Of a stretch of DNA of 64,000 bases, positions 10,241-21,799 are shown piece by piece. The notes beneath the pieces are model-generated. The model had not been told where the DNA came from, did not search any database, and saw only the letters and a program-made list of their open reading frames with translations. The DNA comes from Dryomyza anilis (lineage: Eukaryota > Arthropoda > Insecta > Diptera > Dryomyzidae), in assembly GCA_951804985.1 (NCBI GenBank), contig OX638130.1, positions 122,339,593-122,403,592 of the forward strand, read 5' to 3'. The translations under genes and the position numbers were made by a program. Positions within the stretch are counted from its first letter, which is position 1, and each line of letters opens with the position of its first letter.

Positions 10241-11630
10241 TTAAATTATTGTTATTACCGCGGCTGCTACCTCTTCTTTGCAGTAATTTGCAAATGCGTG
10301 TTCTGGACAGCAAATATTTTCTCGTCTAATTGGAACCGAGCTAAAGAGTTTTAGCTCTGGAGAGTACGGAGGGACGGGACGCACGGAGATGGACTTCGAG
10401 AAAGAAAGACTTTGTGTGCGCTTAGTAGACTTTTTTGCGACTTTCAAATCTATGGAAAATATGCGCTTGGACCAATATCGGTCGTGAAGGTTTGAGCGCG
10501 TCATCATCGGACATGTTACATACGATTCCCACTGTGAATTGTGACTTGGTAGTTTTATTTATCTGTTGTGTTGTGTTTTGTTGTTATTGTGATGCTTCAA
10601 AGCCTATTTAACATTGGAGTTTATGGAGTGGAGTTACGCAGTGGTACCGAACCTTGTGACCAGTTACAGTAACTCGGTGTTCTATTGAGTGCGCCAGCCA
10701 TTTTTCTTTTTGTTCGACGCCACAGATTTTGGTTTTTTTTTGTACCACAATTTGAGACGTAGTCTCTGCTTCGTTTCCGTCAATCACATGTAAATTATCG
10801 AAAGATTAATCGACTGTTTCGGAATTTTGTTTGATGTTTTATGACCGCAGTCACTCCATTTGTGTGTCTGTCTCTCGGAGAGTCGGCGACTCGGCTACTC
10901 GGTTGCCAGTGAGTGACGGCCTCTGGTACTGATTGAGCGAGTGAATGAGTGAGTGTTGCTGCTGCTTTCTATTGGATGCCGTGTTGTGCGCATTTACTGG
11001 GCCCATTCCGCTGGGCAGTTCCCTTGTCTGTCCATTCAATTCTAACTGTCCAGGTACTTGTGGCACACTGTGCGCTCCAAAGTGAATGGACAAATTTTGA
11101 ATTAATGACTTTTTCTACGCTTAATCTCTACGGTTTTTTTTTTAATTTTTATCTGTATCATGTACTGCGTCGTGATTTGGTAGATTCCAGCAGGCAGCAA
11201 CAGTTGCCAACAGCAGCTACATCATTTTGTTGGCAGAGCCAATTTTTTGGTTACATCTTCCGTTGTCGACTCTGCCGACTGCAATTACGAACATTTATGA
11301 AGTGATGTCGAGATTTAATCTCGCGCGACAGGCGCCTTTTTGTCAATGCGCGGCATATTTGTCACAATGTATCGTAAGTGCTGTGAGTGGCAACCTGAAA
11401 ATGTTGCCTGTCATGTAGCAATTAAGATGCAACGATAAAAATGTGACAAAATAATAATGCAACGGCACAAAGTGCTTGAGGAGATCAGTTTTGAGATTAG
11501 TGCCGAGCTAAAGAGTTGAGTGCAGTTGGTAGTCGGGATGACTTCCTTTTCACTGCATTGAGGTTGCGCTTCTTCTCATGGTGCCTGTCTCTCATATTTG
11601 AAGAGATACGCAAGAGATGTAACAAATCGA
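10241..11630. other. Single-copy-looking island, no gene recognised
   Basis: Balanced composition with short frames on both strands (for example 88 codons at 10241-10507 minus and 118 codons at 10949-11305 plus), none of which resembles a known family. Contains GAGTGAATGAGTGAGTG near 10939 and CAG/CAACAG runs near 11190-11215. GTAAGT at 11369 could act as a splice donor, but no exon frame supports it. It could be a promoter or 5' untranslated region. Confidence 0.35.
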
Positions 11631-11639
11631 TGGCGTCCT

Positions 11640-12268
11640 CAATTTTTCACTAAAATTCAAATATTCACTAAAAACTCAAATTTTCATACAAAATTCAAAT
11701 TTTCACTAAAAATTCAAATTTTCACTAAAAAATTAAATTTTTTACTAAAAATTAAATTTTTCACTAAAAATTCAAATTTTCACTAAAAATTCAAATTTTA
11801 CCTAAAAATTCAAATTTTCACTAAAAATTCAAATTTTCACTAAAAATACAAATTTTCACTAAAAATTCAAATTTTCACTAAAAATTCAAATTTTCACTAA
11901 AAATTGAAATTTTTACTAAAAATTAAAATTTTCACTAAAAATTAAAATTTTTACTAAAAATTAAAATTTTTACTAAAAATTCAAATTTTTACTAAAAATT
12001 CAAATTTTTACTAAAAATTCAAATTTACAACAAAAATTCAAATTTATACTAAAAATTCAAATTTACAACAAAAATTCAAATTTTCACTAAAAATTTAAAT
12101 TTTCACTAAAAATTGAAATTTTCACTAAAAATTGAAATTTTCACTAAAAATTCAAATTTTCAAAATTTAATTCAAATTTTGCACTAAAAATTCAAATTTT
12201 GCACGAAAAATTCAAATTTTTACTACAAATTCAAATTTTCACTAAAAATTCAATTTTTCCCTAAAATA
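11640..12268 (-). repeat. 19-bp satellite-like tandem array (orientation 2)
   Basis: About 33 copies of TTCAAATTTTCACTAAAAA, the reverse complement of the 19-bp unit at 1.18-2.23 kb with a few base preferences changed. Units with ATTTTTACTAAAAA and TTTACAACAAAAA occur in small blocks, suggesting local amplification. The AGGGTTG end sequence of the first array is not seen here. A 62-codon frame at 11598-11786 is just the repeat read in phase. Confidence 0.93.
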
Positions 12269-12419
12269 ACATTTTTAATAAAATAATTAAAAAAAAAAAT
12301 TCAAAAGTTTCTTAAAAATCTGGAAACTAAAAAATCATAATGGAGAAATAGAGATTCTATACTTTACAAATTTATTCATCTTTTTGTAAAAACTCATCTC
12401 ATAAGTCCTATAACTAAAT

Positions 12420-13270
12420 TCCATGCCTGCGAGCAACTAACAATGCGAAACGAATACCATAGCATTCAATCATCAACCGAGGTACGAGGTAGGTACTACC
12501 TAAACTGATCTTAATTCTCGAATTCAAAAACATTTTGCGCACCTGAAAATCAAAATTATAGCTACGTATTCCGGCCAAATTCAAAGCGAAAAATCGGTGA
12601 CCACGATTTACGATGGCAGGAAGCCTTGTTAAGATTTGCTGAAGCTGTTGCTGCTGCCGCTAGTTTCAGCCACAGCATGATGAATAGCTGCTCGCCGAGC
12701 TGTCCGCACCTAAAAAGTAGTAGTGTCGAACTCAAATGGGCTGTGTCTGTAACAAAACAATAAAAAAATGTATTGCAAAAATGCAAAAAACAACAACTAT
12801 TCAAATTACGAGTAGCAGCAGCAGCTAGTAAAAATTTTGTAAAAAACGTGCGTCGCTTTTTGTTGCTGCCGCTACAACCGACGGATACTAAAATGTTGGC
12901 TGATGCAGTCAGCAACTTCTGTGGAAGTAATGCTTGCGGCGTTCTTTCTTAGCGGTTGCTGCGGCGCAACATCATGAAATGCTTGTTAGCAGCAGCAAGT
13001 GCCACCTGACAGCAGCTGTTGCTGGCTCCGTCTACTACTGCTGTTGCTGTTGGCGCTGCTGCTGCGACTGTTGTATTGGTCAAGTCGCTTGATTTAACTG
13101 TCGGCTACCAAAATGCATATCAACATATCAATAAAATGAATAGACAGACGGACGGTCAGATTATAAAAATTATTTTCTACTTCCGGAGTTTTTCATGTTC
13201 TTCAATAATTCATGTTTTATTTATCTCTTTGCGAATGTTTGTTACCATTGCAATTGCTATGTGATGAACA
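12420..13270. other. CAG-rich island, no gene recognised
   Basis: Holds GCTGTTGCTGCTGCCGC-type runs near 12640, 12815, 12985 and 13015-13070, with low-complexity frames on both strands (117 codons at 12562-12915 minus, 81 codons at 13019-13264 plus). The Ala/Ser/Leu content follows from the triplets. GACAGACGGACGG near 13143 is another short repeat. No domain recognised. Confidence 0.4.
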
Positions 13271-13429
13271 TGTTGTTGATACTTGAAAAATCAAAAATCC
13301 AGTGTGTCTTTGGATTAGAAAAGAAATTTTAGCTCGATATTTTGCTCTTTATTTTGGAAATTGTGCAGAAAATTACATTTAATGTTTAAGGGTTAGAATT
13401 TTATTTTTAAAATAAACACATATGCACTT

Positions 13430-14480
13430 GTTTTATGTCCAAAAACAGATCAGGGAAAACAACTACATACATTTAGTGCATTTTTGTAAAAGAAATGTGA
13501 TTATATTTTTATTTAAAATAACTATATTTTGTTTTAAAATATTATTACTACAAATGCATTTATTTTTACGACATTTTTAATAACCGCTGTGTGTTTATAC
13601 AAACTTAAAAAAAAATTAAAATACAGAAAACAAAGACTATAGCTTCTGCAAAATATAGAAAACAATGTAATGCATTGTGTAGTAAAATCAAGTCATAAAT
13701 ATACAAATGCACTCAAAAAATAAAATAATAGAGTAGAACTACATTTTATCAAAACATATACAAACTGTATTAAATTTTACTACACTAAATGTCGCGATGA
13801 TTCGAAAAAGTCACACAGATCTTAAAAAAATAACATTTCAATTTAAAATAAATACATTTTAATTTAAAACTTCCAGAACTTTTTTACTACAGAACTATAT
13901 TTGCTACAGATTCATTTATTTTACAACATTCTTACGATCCGCTACAAACTTTAAAAAATTAAACAAAAATATAGAAATCAAAGACTTTATTTTCTGCAAT
14001 ACATAGAGAATGATGTAATACATTGTGTAGTACAATCAAGTCAAATAAATACAAATGCACTTCAAAATTAAATTAATATAGTTGAACTACATTTTATAAA
14101 ACCAAGTACTGTAATTAATTTTACAATATATATATAGTCTAAATAGTCTAAATTTATATAGTAAATAGTCTACAAATTTCAATTATCTTACAAACATAAT
14201 ATTTTAATTTCAAATACTAAAAATGCATTTATTTTTACTACATTTAATAACCGCTGTGTGCTCATACAAACTTCAAACATTTTAAAATACAGAAAACAAA
14301 GACTACAGTTTCTGGAAGAAAAAAAATGGAAAATGATGTTATGCATTGTGTAGTAAAATCAAGTCTGTTGAATACAAATGCAGTTCATCAGTAAATTGAG
14401 TAGAATTAGTTAAACTAAATTTTATCAAATCAAATACCAGAGAAGAGTCTAAAAATGTCAATTTAAATTTTCTTAAAACA
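13430..14480 (+). repeat. ~330-bp degenerate tandem repeat, three units
   Basis: Three direct copies share CATTTATTTTTAC followed by CGCTGTGTG, then ACAGAAAACAAAGACTA, then TGCATTGTGTAGTAAAATCA and TACAAATGCAC. The CGCTGTG/CCGCTACAA landmark falls near 13585, 13937 and 14250, so the period is roughly 315-355 bp. Copies are diverged by substitutions and small indels. No frame is shared among units. Confidence 0.8.
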
Positions 14481-14689
14481 TAATATTTATGCATTTGGAC
14501 AGCATCTTTTATTTATAGCACATTTTTCTCATTTCAGCGATAGTTCTTAAAATAAACTCTTTGCAGGTTCTCTCTGTGCCAATTTTATTTTATTATGTTA
14601 ATTTTTTGGAAATTGTAAAAATAAGTTTTCAAAGTGAAGAATATTTTTGAAAAGTTGTTTTGAAAATATTGCTCTTATCAAATTGCCTA

Positions 14690-14843
14690 GACAAAAATTG
14701 TTGCCATGTGATGCGGACGAGACAATATATTCAAAATCGTATTTCAAGACGATATTAAAAACGAGATTCCCTTTACATTTGCGACTAGATACGAGGACGA
14801 GATCCGTATTTTTACAAATTTTCGATAAAAAGGTTTTTATTGC
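14690..14843 (+). repeat. Direct repeat on the left of a MITE
   Basis: About 100 bp with CGACTAGATACGAGGACGAGA and TTTTACAAATTTTCGATAAA. A diverged copy lies on the other side of the MITE at 15530-15620 (CGATTAGATACGAGAACG, TTTTACAAATTTTCGAGAAA). The pair is too long to be a target duplication. The MITE more likely landed in a tandem repeat. Confidence 0.7.
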
Positions 14844-14845
14844 TA

Positions 14846-15506
14846 CACAGAAAAAAAATTCTTCAATATGATGAATTTATTCATAAATATTATGAATTTT
14901 TTCACCAACTACCAGATTCATCATATTGATACCACCGTTCATTAAATGACATATTAATGAATGCATTCATTATATATATGAACTAAATATTCAATACAAT
15001 TAATTTGAATTGTCATATTGACGAATTTGTTCATAATATTAAAAAAATATTTAAAAAAAAATTATAAAATAATTCGAAAAAAAAAGTTTTTGTAAAAATT
15101 TTATTTAAAAATGAACAGTAAAAAACATTTAACAAAGAAAATTTTTTAAAAAATGTCCGAAAAAAAAATGTTCGGCAAAAAAAAAAATTTTCAAATAAAA
15201 AAACCAAATAAAAATGTTTTTGAAAAAAAAAAAAATTGAAAAAAAAAATTTTGAAAAAAAATCTTCACATACAGTTCATCATATTGAAGAACACTTTTCC
15301 AACAGTTACCAAGCGTTCTTTATATTTATGATACCATTCATAACATTGATGGCGTTAGTCATTAATATTATGAATGGTTCTTCAATACAATGAATCATGG
15401 TTTGAAGAACGGAATTCATCAATATGATGTACATTTTTTCTTCTGTGCAGTGAATGATTGTATGAAGAACGGAATTCATCAATATGATGTACATTTGTTT
15501 TCTGTG
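14846..15506 (-). mobile_element. TA-flanked CACAGAAAA MITE, copy a (reverse)
   Basis: Ends CACAGAAAAAAAATTCTTCA at 14846 and ...TTTTCTGTG at 15506, flanked on both sides by TA. Inside are ATATGATGAATTTATTC, GATACCACCGTTCATTAA and, in the right part, the complement of ATCATATTGATGAATTCCG. Compared with the other copies it lies in reverse orientation. The last ~55 bp occur twice: an inner CTTCTGTGCAG end near 15450 is followed by another GAAGAACGGAATTCATCA. Interior 15050-15260 is almost pure A/T. No transposase; TA duplication suggests a Tc1/mariner-like source, but this is inference. Confidence 0.85.
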
Positions 15507-15529
15507 TAGGTCTCTTCTGGTATTGCAAG

Positions 15530-15625
15530 AACGAGATTGTCTTTCATATTTACGATTAGATACGAGAACGCGATAGATTTTTTTACAAATTTTCGAGAAA
15601 AAGATTTTTAAAAAGTCGTGAAAAC
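15530..15625 (+). repeat. Direct repeat on the right of a MITE
   Basis: Diverged copy of the sequence left of the MITE at 14690-14843; see that entry. Confidence 0.65.
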
Positions 15626-15669
15626 GTATATTTTCTTCTATTTCAAAACTAGATTGAAAACGAAGTATT

Positions 15670-16805
15670 GGTTAAACGTCTGAGAATTCCAACGATGTAT
15701 TCGAATCAGTACAACAAATTACCACACAATAATTGTCAATATATTATGGAATTATTTTGTTTTTGATATCGTTGCACATCTGCCCCAAAAAAAACCACAT
15801 ATACTCCACTGATCGTCACACACTATTTCGCTGCTGGCTGCGTGAAAACCTCCTTTTGACTTTTATCGCTAGATAATTGCCGTCCAAATTACAGGCTACA
15901 CAAAACACCGAAGAACGACTTAAATTTATTACGTATTCTAGTGCCTAATAAGAGGGTGCTGTTGCTGGCTGCCGCTTTTGACTCTAGCGAGGGCGCAGAA
16001 TAAGCCGGGCACCTCTGAAGTGAGTGTCTTTTTTTGTAATATATTTATTATTGATATGCGTTGTGGGACAAACATTTAGTTTTGAGCTAAGATGCTATCT
16101 ATAGTAAGTGACCAAGACCAAGTATCAAACAAACTGGTTACTTTCACCGTCACATTGGTGCGAGAAAAAGAAGCAAAGCAGCCAGTTCCGTTTTTATCCT
16201 TTTTATTACATTTTTTTATTTTTATTATAAAGAATCTGTGTATCAACTTTTGGTCACGTCCGGCAGCTGCATGCCAACCAAAACAGACGTTCTTTGAGGT
16301 TTCTTTTTGTTTTAAATGTTATTCGAAGTCTCTACGTCCAGTAGACGTTACCAAATAAATGTCATGGTCGTGCGCGATGCACATTTAGAAAATTGTTGGT
16401 TTTCATATGAATATGGTGGGCGTAGACCAGCATAAATTTTATTCACGATGACATGTTTGAAGTGGCCGTTTGCAGGGTGTTTCAGAGATAGGGTTGTGCG
16501 TGGTATCAAGTCAAGGTGTTATGTTTTACTGATTTATTTCAAATATTTATATTTTGAATAATGCACTGGAAGCCAAAGTCAAAAATTAATTAAAAATGAT
16601 AAATAAAATAAAATTTTCTATATTATAATTAAAATATATATTTTATACCCACGTTCTGTACCTATTATTAGACGAAATTAACGTAATTTTAAACAATTGT
16701 GATTTTTTTTTTAAAAAAGCACAAAATTTAAATAATAAAAACGTTATTTTTATTATATTATTTATCATATTAATTATTTTTTATCATATTTTATCATATT
16801 AATTA
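15670..16805 (+). other. Interval without recognised gene
   Basis: Includes a moderately balanced part at 15790-16480 and then A+T-rich DNA. A short ATG frame at 16092 runs into GTAAGT at 16103, a good splice-donor match, but the upstream and downstream sequence gives no supporting exon. No repeat shared with the window. Confidence 0.35.
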
Positions 16806-17110
16806 ACAGGCAACCAATTATTATGTATGGAATAGTGGTATGGGCAAAAAGACTAAGTCTTCGGACAATACAGAAATCTCTAGAGAAAGTTCAACGGCTA
16901 GCTTGTTCTTGTATAACAGGAGCCATGAGAACATGTCCCACTGCGGCAATGGAAGTACTCCTTGAATTTGCACCATTACACCTGTTTCTGCAGGGAGTGG
17001 CAAGAGGAGCACTCCACCGCATAGCAAACGAAGGTATTGGAAATGGAGGACGTATGGAGCCCGGGAAAGCGTGTCTTCTGACCCGACTGTTTCCCACGCT
17101 ACCAGGACTC
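16806..17110 (+). pseudogene. LINE relic: RT to RNase H linker fragment
   Basis: The plus strand reads about 100 codons typical of the segment after the reverse transcriptase of I/Jockey-type LINEs. It has PIIMYGIVVWA, then LEKVQRLACSCITGAMRTCP, then TAAMEVLLEFAPLHLFLQGV and ARGALHRI. In such elements the phrase ITGAMRTCPTAA precedes the RNase H domain. The catalytic RT core is absent upstream and RNase H is absent downstream, where the frame stops near 17140. It is a short dead fragment, unrelated to the one at 4.5-4.8 kb. Confidence 0.78.
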
Positions 17111-17206
17111 CAGCTAATTCTTATATCGAAATTAATATAAATTATTTTTCGTATTTAGTTGTTTCGAAGTGTCGATGGGAATACAATTGAATCTCGTTAT
17201 ATAATA

Positions 17207-17509
17207 AAAATAGCTTGATGCTACAGTTCTGCAGAATCTAGGCTGATCCTATTTGAGCTATGCGTGCTATATTTGTACTCAAAGTGTTAGAACCTACAGA
17301 TACCAATACGGCGTGAGAGCTTTTCTTTGGCAATCTTTTACTTTCGTAGGTTTGCCATTGACAGCCGAGATGTAGCGTCGTATGGAAGAATGTTTTCTAT
17401 AAAAAGATGTTGAGAGTCGAACCCGGGATCTTTCGGCTCCTAGTCTAAAAAACCAGCGACTTTTCAGCTCGTAGTCCAACGCACTAACCAGTTGAGCCAC
17501 CGTCGAAAC
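17207..17509 (-). mobile_element. tRNA-derived SINE, diverged reverse copy
   Basis: Read on the minus strand, it starts near 17509 with GGCTCAACTGGTTAGTGCG, equivalent to the tRNA-like head of the 8365-8664 SINE. It continues through the B-box-like GGGTTCGACTC and CACTTTGAGTACAAATATAG, and ends at CTGTAGCATCAAGCTATT. About 30 bp around the anticodon arm are duplicated (GAGCTGAAA and GAGCCGAAA both present). Much more diverged than the other two full copies, so older. No clear target duplication. Confidence 0.82.
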
Positions 17510-17574
17510 TATCTCCTAATTATATCGATTTTAAATTTTAGAGAATAACGATACTGCGTTTTTTTAGCTTTTTA

Positions 17575-17750
17575 TAAATAGAGTTCGAAAAATGCTCATT
17601 TCGATGGTTTGGTGATTTGATATCTTCGAAGTGGTTACGAAACAATACTTGATTTTATATTATATCGATACCGCGATTATCGAATTAAGAATTTCCGTTC
17701 GAGAATTTCGATATCGATCTTATTTCACCCAGTATACCATGACTTGAGTT
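17575..17750. mobile_element. Fragment of CCCAGTATGCC-family TIR element
   Basis: Carries ATATCTTCGAAGTGG, ATATCGATACCGCGATTATC and TTCGATATCGATC, and ends with ACCCAGTATACCATGAC. These are the vocabulary and terminus of the family concentrated at 29.1-31.8 kb. Only one end is present. Confidence 0.5.
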
Positions 17751-17759
17751 GTCTCTAAA

Positions 17760-19740
17760 AATTCTCGAAGTGAATTCGATTGAATTAGAAAAACCTATTA
17801 TAAAAATACGCAAAGAAAAGGGTTTTACCCATTAAAGAATTATTCGATTCACATGTATTCATGAGAATCGCATTTATTGTGATGGCTTTAATGATCAGAT
17901 CACTTAATTAATATCATTTCGAATTGCTTAATCGATAATATTAGTTAATCAAAGTTCCAAAAAACTGCTATCATTTTATTTTTCCCACAGTTTAGCCCAT
18001 GAGAAAGTGGCAAATCAATAAAATACCCTTTTGGAATCATTAACAATCAACGTTTTTCACAATAAAAATATCATTAACCATTTAAAAATTAGTAATACTC
18101 ATAAAGATATTGGCCCTTATTGCTAATTATAAATATTACATTACTGAATATTATTGCCAGCAACACATAAACGGCTAGTTCATCTTGTACGAACGACGCT
18201 ACTACCACAAGTCACAGCCAGCACAAGTTCTTGAAAGTCAAAGATCTTGACTTTGCATGGCTGCCGTCTGTGGTGCGCAGACGGAACCTGGACAATTGGC
18301 CAATACAGCAGTTTCTAGTGAACATATGTAGGCAGCAACAAAAAGTGGCTGATGACAAGGGTCAACTGACGAGGTCAGCCAGTGGCTGCTTCCCATTGCA
18401 ACTGTATTCGATGGAAATGCGGAAATTGCGACGATTCAAACGTATATTAGAATTTGAGGTTTTGTGCAACGCAAGATTAGGAAAAACAATAGAAGGAGAA
18501 AGAAAAACGTAACGTTCTGGTAGCCGCTGCTGTTGTGACCACACGTAGACGTGTTACGTTGGATTGACGTGATCAGTTGGTGGTTTGCGACCTTTCACTA
18601 CTACGATATAGTATAGATAGACGCGGACATGGCTATTTGGGAAACCTATAATTAAGGTAATTAAATATTGAAAATTGGCAACGCCTGTCACAGAGTATAA
18701 TAGCCGATTAAAAGGCACAGACACTCAGAGACTGGACGTGCGGCCGACAAAATGTTGAAATGGTCAAATGCTGTGAATTTTTCTAACCATATGGTTTATG
18801 TTTTTCTCCAACTTATAGCATAACATATGTCGTTATGATGTTGTGTACCAAGTCACATTTTTAGCGCATCTGCTGATCGTGCTGGATAACTAGAGATCCG
18901 CTAGTTCCCAGTTAGAATGCCATGCTAATCGACTGCGCACTCCATCCACTCTTCATGGATTACCACAAATTAATCTTCTAAAAATTCGTTACATATTAGT
19001 GTTCCACACGGCACATCACTTAAAATAAATTGGTACGTTAGGTACCTGCCAAACGGTTGGGAATTTAGATTTCTTCTTCTATTTTTCTCTTTTTTATTGT
19101 TTTTTTTTTAATATTAACCGCATTATGTTGCTGTGGCGCTTCCAGTCATTTGGTTATATGCATTACCATCACTTTAACCAAAGTCATTCGTCACTTGTCA
19201 TCTTTTTCGTTGGTCTGATACTTCGAATGTTGAAAATTTTAATAACTTTTTTGTTTTTTTTTTGGTTGTTCATTATTGAGCAGAATGAATGTGCGTAGAA
19301 AACACAATTATGTTTGTAACTACCTAAATTGTTGTTGCTGCTTTAGATGTTGCTGTGTAGTCAATCACAGATCACAGTGCACAGAGGCGGCACTTTTGTC
19401 GTGGTGTTGGCCAAGTCAAAACGCGGCGACGGTACAAGACAATGCCGCAAGAATGTAGACGCCAGCAGACATCAATTTTTTTTTGTACAAAGTCATCGCT
19501 AAGTTCAACGCCAGTAATTGGGTTTTAACGTTACAATATGGGAGTAGATGGTACACATCAAGAAATTGCTGAATTGTTGATATTGATAAAAATGCTAAAA
19601 GTTACAAAAAATATTTGTCAATATAAGGTCAACAAAAAAAAAGAATATTTGTGTGATTTACAATTACCTTTTGTTATTATCAATAATTTTTTTGATTTAA
19701 AAATTTCATTTCATAAACAAATTAAAATTTCTAAGATTAA
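17760..19740. other. Mixed interval with island 18.18-19.50 kb
   Basis: A+T-rich until about 18170, then balanced composition to about 19500. Frames of 60-93 codons occur on both strands over 18231-18544 and 19276-19458, with no recognised domain. No repeat shared with the rest of the window was seen in the island. Confidence 0.35.
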
Positions 19741-21545
19741 CAAATTTGTTTTTTAAATTAACCAATTTGATTTGTTAAATGTACACATTTTTTTGTTAGG
19801 CGAACAAATTTGATTTGTTAGATGAAAAAATTGATATTTTTAACGAGACAACTTTTTTTTGTTTTGAAATTAAAATAATGGCTAAATTTATAACAAATAT
19901 TTGTTAACATTTGCTCAACATAAAATATTTGTTAGATTTACAAATATTTACAATTACCTAATGTCATTATTATATTTACATTTTTTTATTTATTTAACAA
20001 AATAAATATTTTTGTTTTATAAACAAAATATACGTTTAATTTGATATATGATTAATTTAATAGAATCAACAAATTTCTATGTTAGGTTAACGAAATTTAT
20101 TTTGTTAAATGAATAAATATATTTAGTTGAAAAACATTTATTTTTGTTTTTTTATGAAAAATCTATGCTAAAGTAATAAAATATTTGTTAATACAATATT
20201 TGTTTCAACAAAAAATATTTGTTAAATTTACAAGTTTACAATTTTTATTTGTGACTTTTAAAAAAAATTGTTTATTCTTTTAAAAAACGTTCTTATGATA
20301 TTATATATGATAATTATATGAGAAATATGATCTTTTTAAATTAAATTAACATATTTGGTCTGTTAGACTAATAAAATAATTTTCTCAGAAGAATAATGTA
20401 TGTTGTTAGATGTACAAATTTGTATTGTTAGTAAAAAAAATTATTTAGTTTGAAAAAAAATAAATTGTTGATTTGGTATGAAAAATATAGTCTAAAGTAA
20501 TAGAATATCTATTAATATACGTTGTTCAACAAGAACTATTTGTTAGATCTTCAATGACTTTTTCATAATTGTTTTATTAACAAAATTTCCTTATTCAATA
20601 AACGAAATACAAAAACAAAGAAATATTTTGTGATAAATAAATTTATTTTGTAAGATGAACAAATTTGTTTTATTGGATTAACAAATTTATTTTGAAAGCT
20701 GATTTCTTTTTAGAAGCAACATTTATTTTATGAGACTGAGATATAGATTTTGTTAAATAAACAAATTTATTTTGTTTGAAAAATATAACTTTTATAAAAT
20801 TATAAAATAAACCAATCAACCAACCAATTATTCGTAACATACTAATTAATGAACAAATTTGATTTGTTGAATTAACAAATATATTTTGTAAATTGACCAA
20901 ATTCATTTTGTTGAATTAACAAATATATTTTGTAAAATGAACAAATTCATTTTGTTGAATTAACAAATTTATTTCGTAACATGATTATTTCTTAGAAGCA
21001 AACATTTATTTTGTGAGATAGAGATCTAGGTTTTATTAAATAACCAAATTTATTTTGTTTAAAAAACATATATTTTATAAAATTATAAAATAAACCAATG
21101 AACCAACCAATTATTCGTAACAGACTAATTATTCAAAGACACAAATGCCTCGGATTATATACCGAATATGTATTTTATTCTTAGAACAGATAATTACAAT
21201 TTCCTTTTTGGTTAAATACATCAATGAAAATTTGTAAGATTATCAAATTATAAAAACAATTTTTTTTAATAACTTTTTTTTTGGTTAAATATACAAATTA
21301 AAATTTATTAGATTAACAAATATTTGTCAATATAACAAATGTTAATAGATTATTGGTTGTATACTTACTTAATTTTTATTATTTTAACCAAATACAAATT
21401 AAGATTGATTTTTAAATTTTGTTTTATTAACAACTTCTTTTTGGTTAAATATACAAACTTAAATTTGTAAGATTAACAAGTATTTGTTAATATAACAAGT
21501 ACAAATAAAATAGTAGTACAGCTCGAAAAAAATTTGTCAGCAGAA
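19740..21545. repeat. Array of AACAAATTTGTT-type palindromes
   Basis: About 1.8 kb composed of the theme AACAAATT(T/Y)ATTTTGTT with variable A/T spacers. At 20860-20970 it becomes regular, with a ~42-bp unit alternating ACAAATTCATTTTGTTG and AACAAATATATTTTGTAA. A longer unit of about 287 bp, containing TTAGAAGCAA, TGAGA(C/T)(T/A)GAGAT and AACCAACCAATTATTCGTAA, is present twice, near 20698-20860 and 20985-21130. No protein coding signal. Confidence 0.82.
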
Positions 21546-21799
21546 CAAAGTCTTCAAAATCACGGTTTAATAAAGAAAAAAAAATGTTCAACAACGAAAT
21601 ATAAAAAAATATATATTTTTTAATATCAGCACTGTAATTTTTGTGTGTGTATATGTTAGAAAACATCTTAGGAACTCTGTCTGATTTTCTATATATATTA
21701 ATTAGAAATTCTTACAATATTTAGACATATAACTAATTTTCATACTCGTTTCATTAAAAGAGTTACCACATTAGTTCTTTTGAATTTTTCAAAACTTTT

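Noticed and set aside
11598..11786. 62-codon plus-strand frame
   Set aside because: It is the 19-bp satellite read in phase, giving a repeating Asn/Phe/Lys pattern.
16092..16110. Exon end with GTAAGT splice donor
   Set aside because: A six-base donor match is frequent by chance and no acceptor or coding frame supports an exon.
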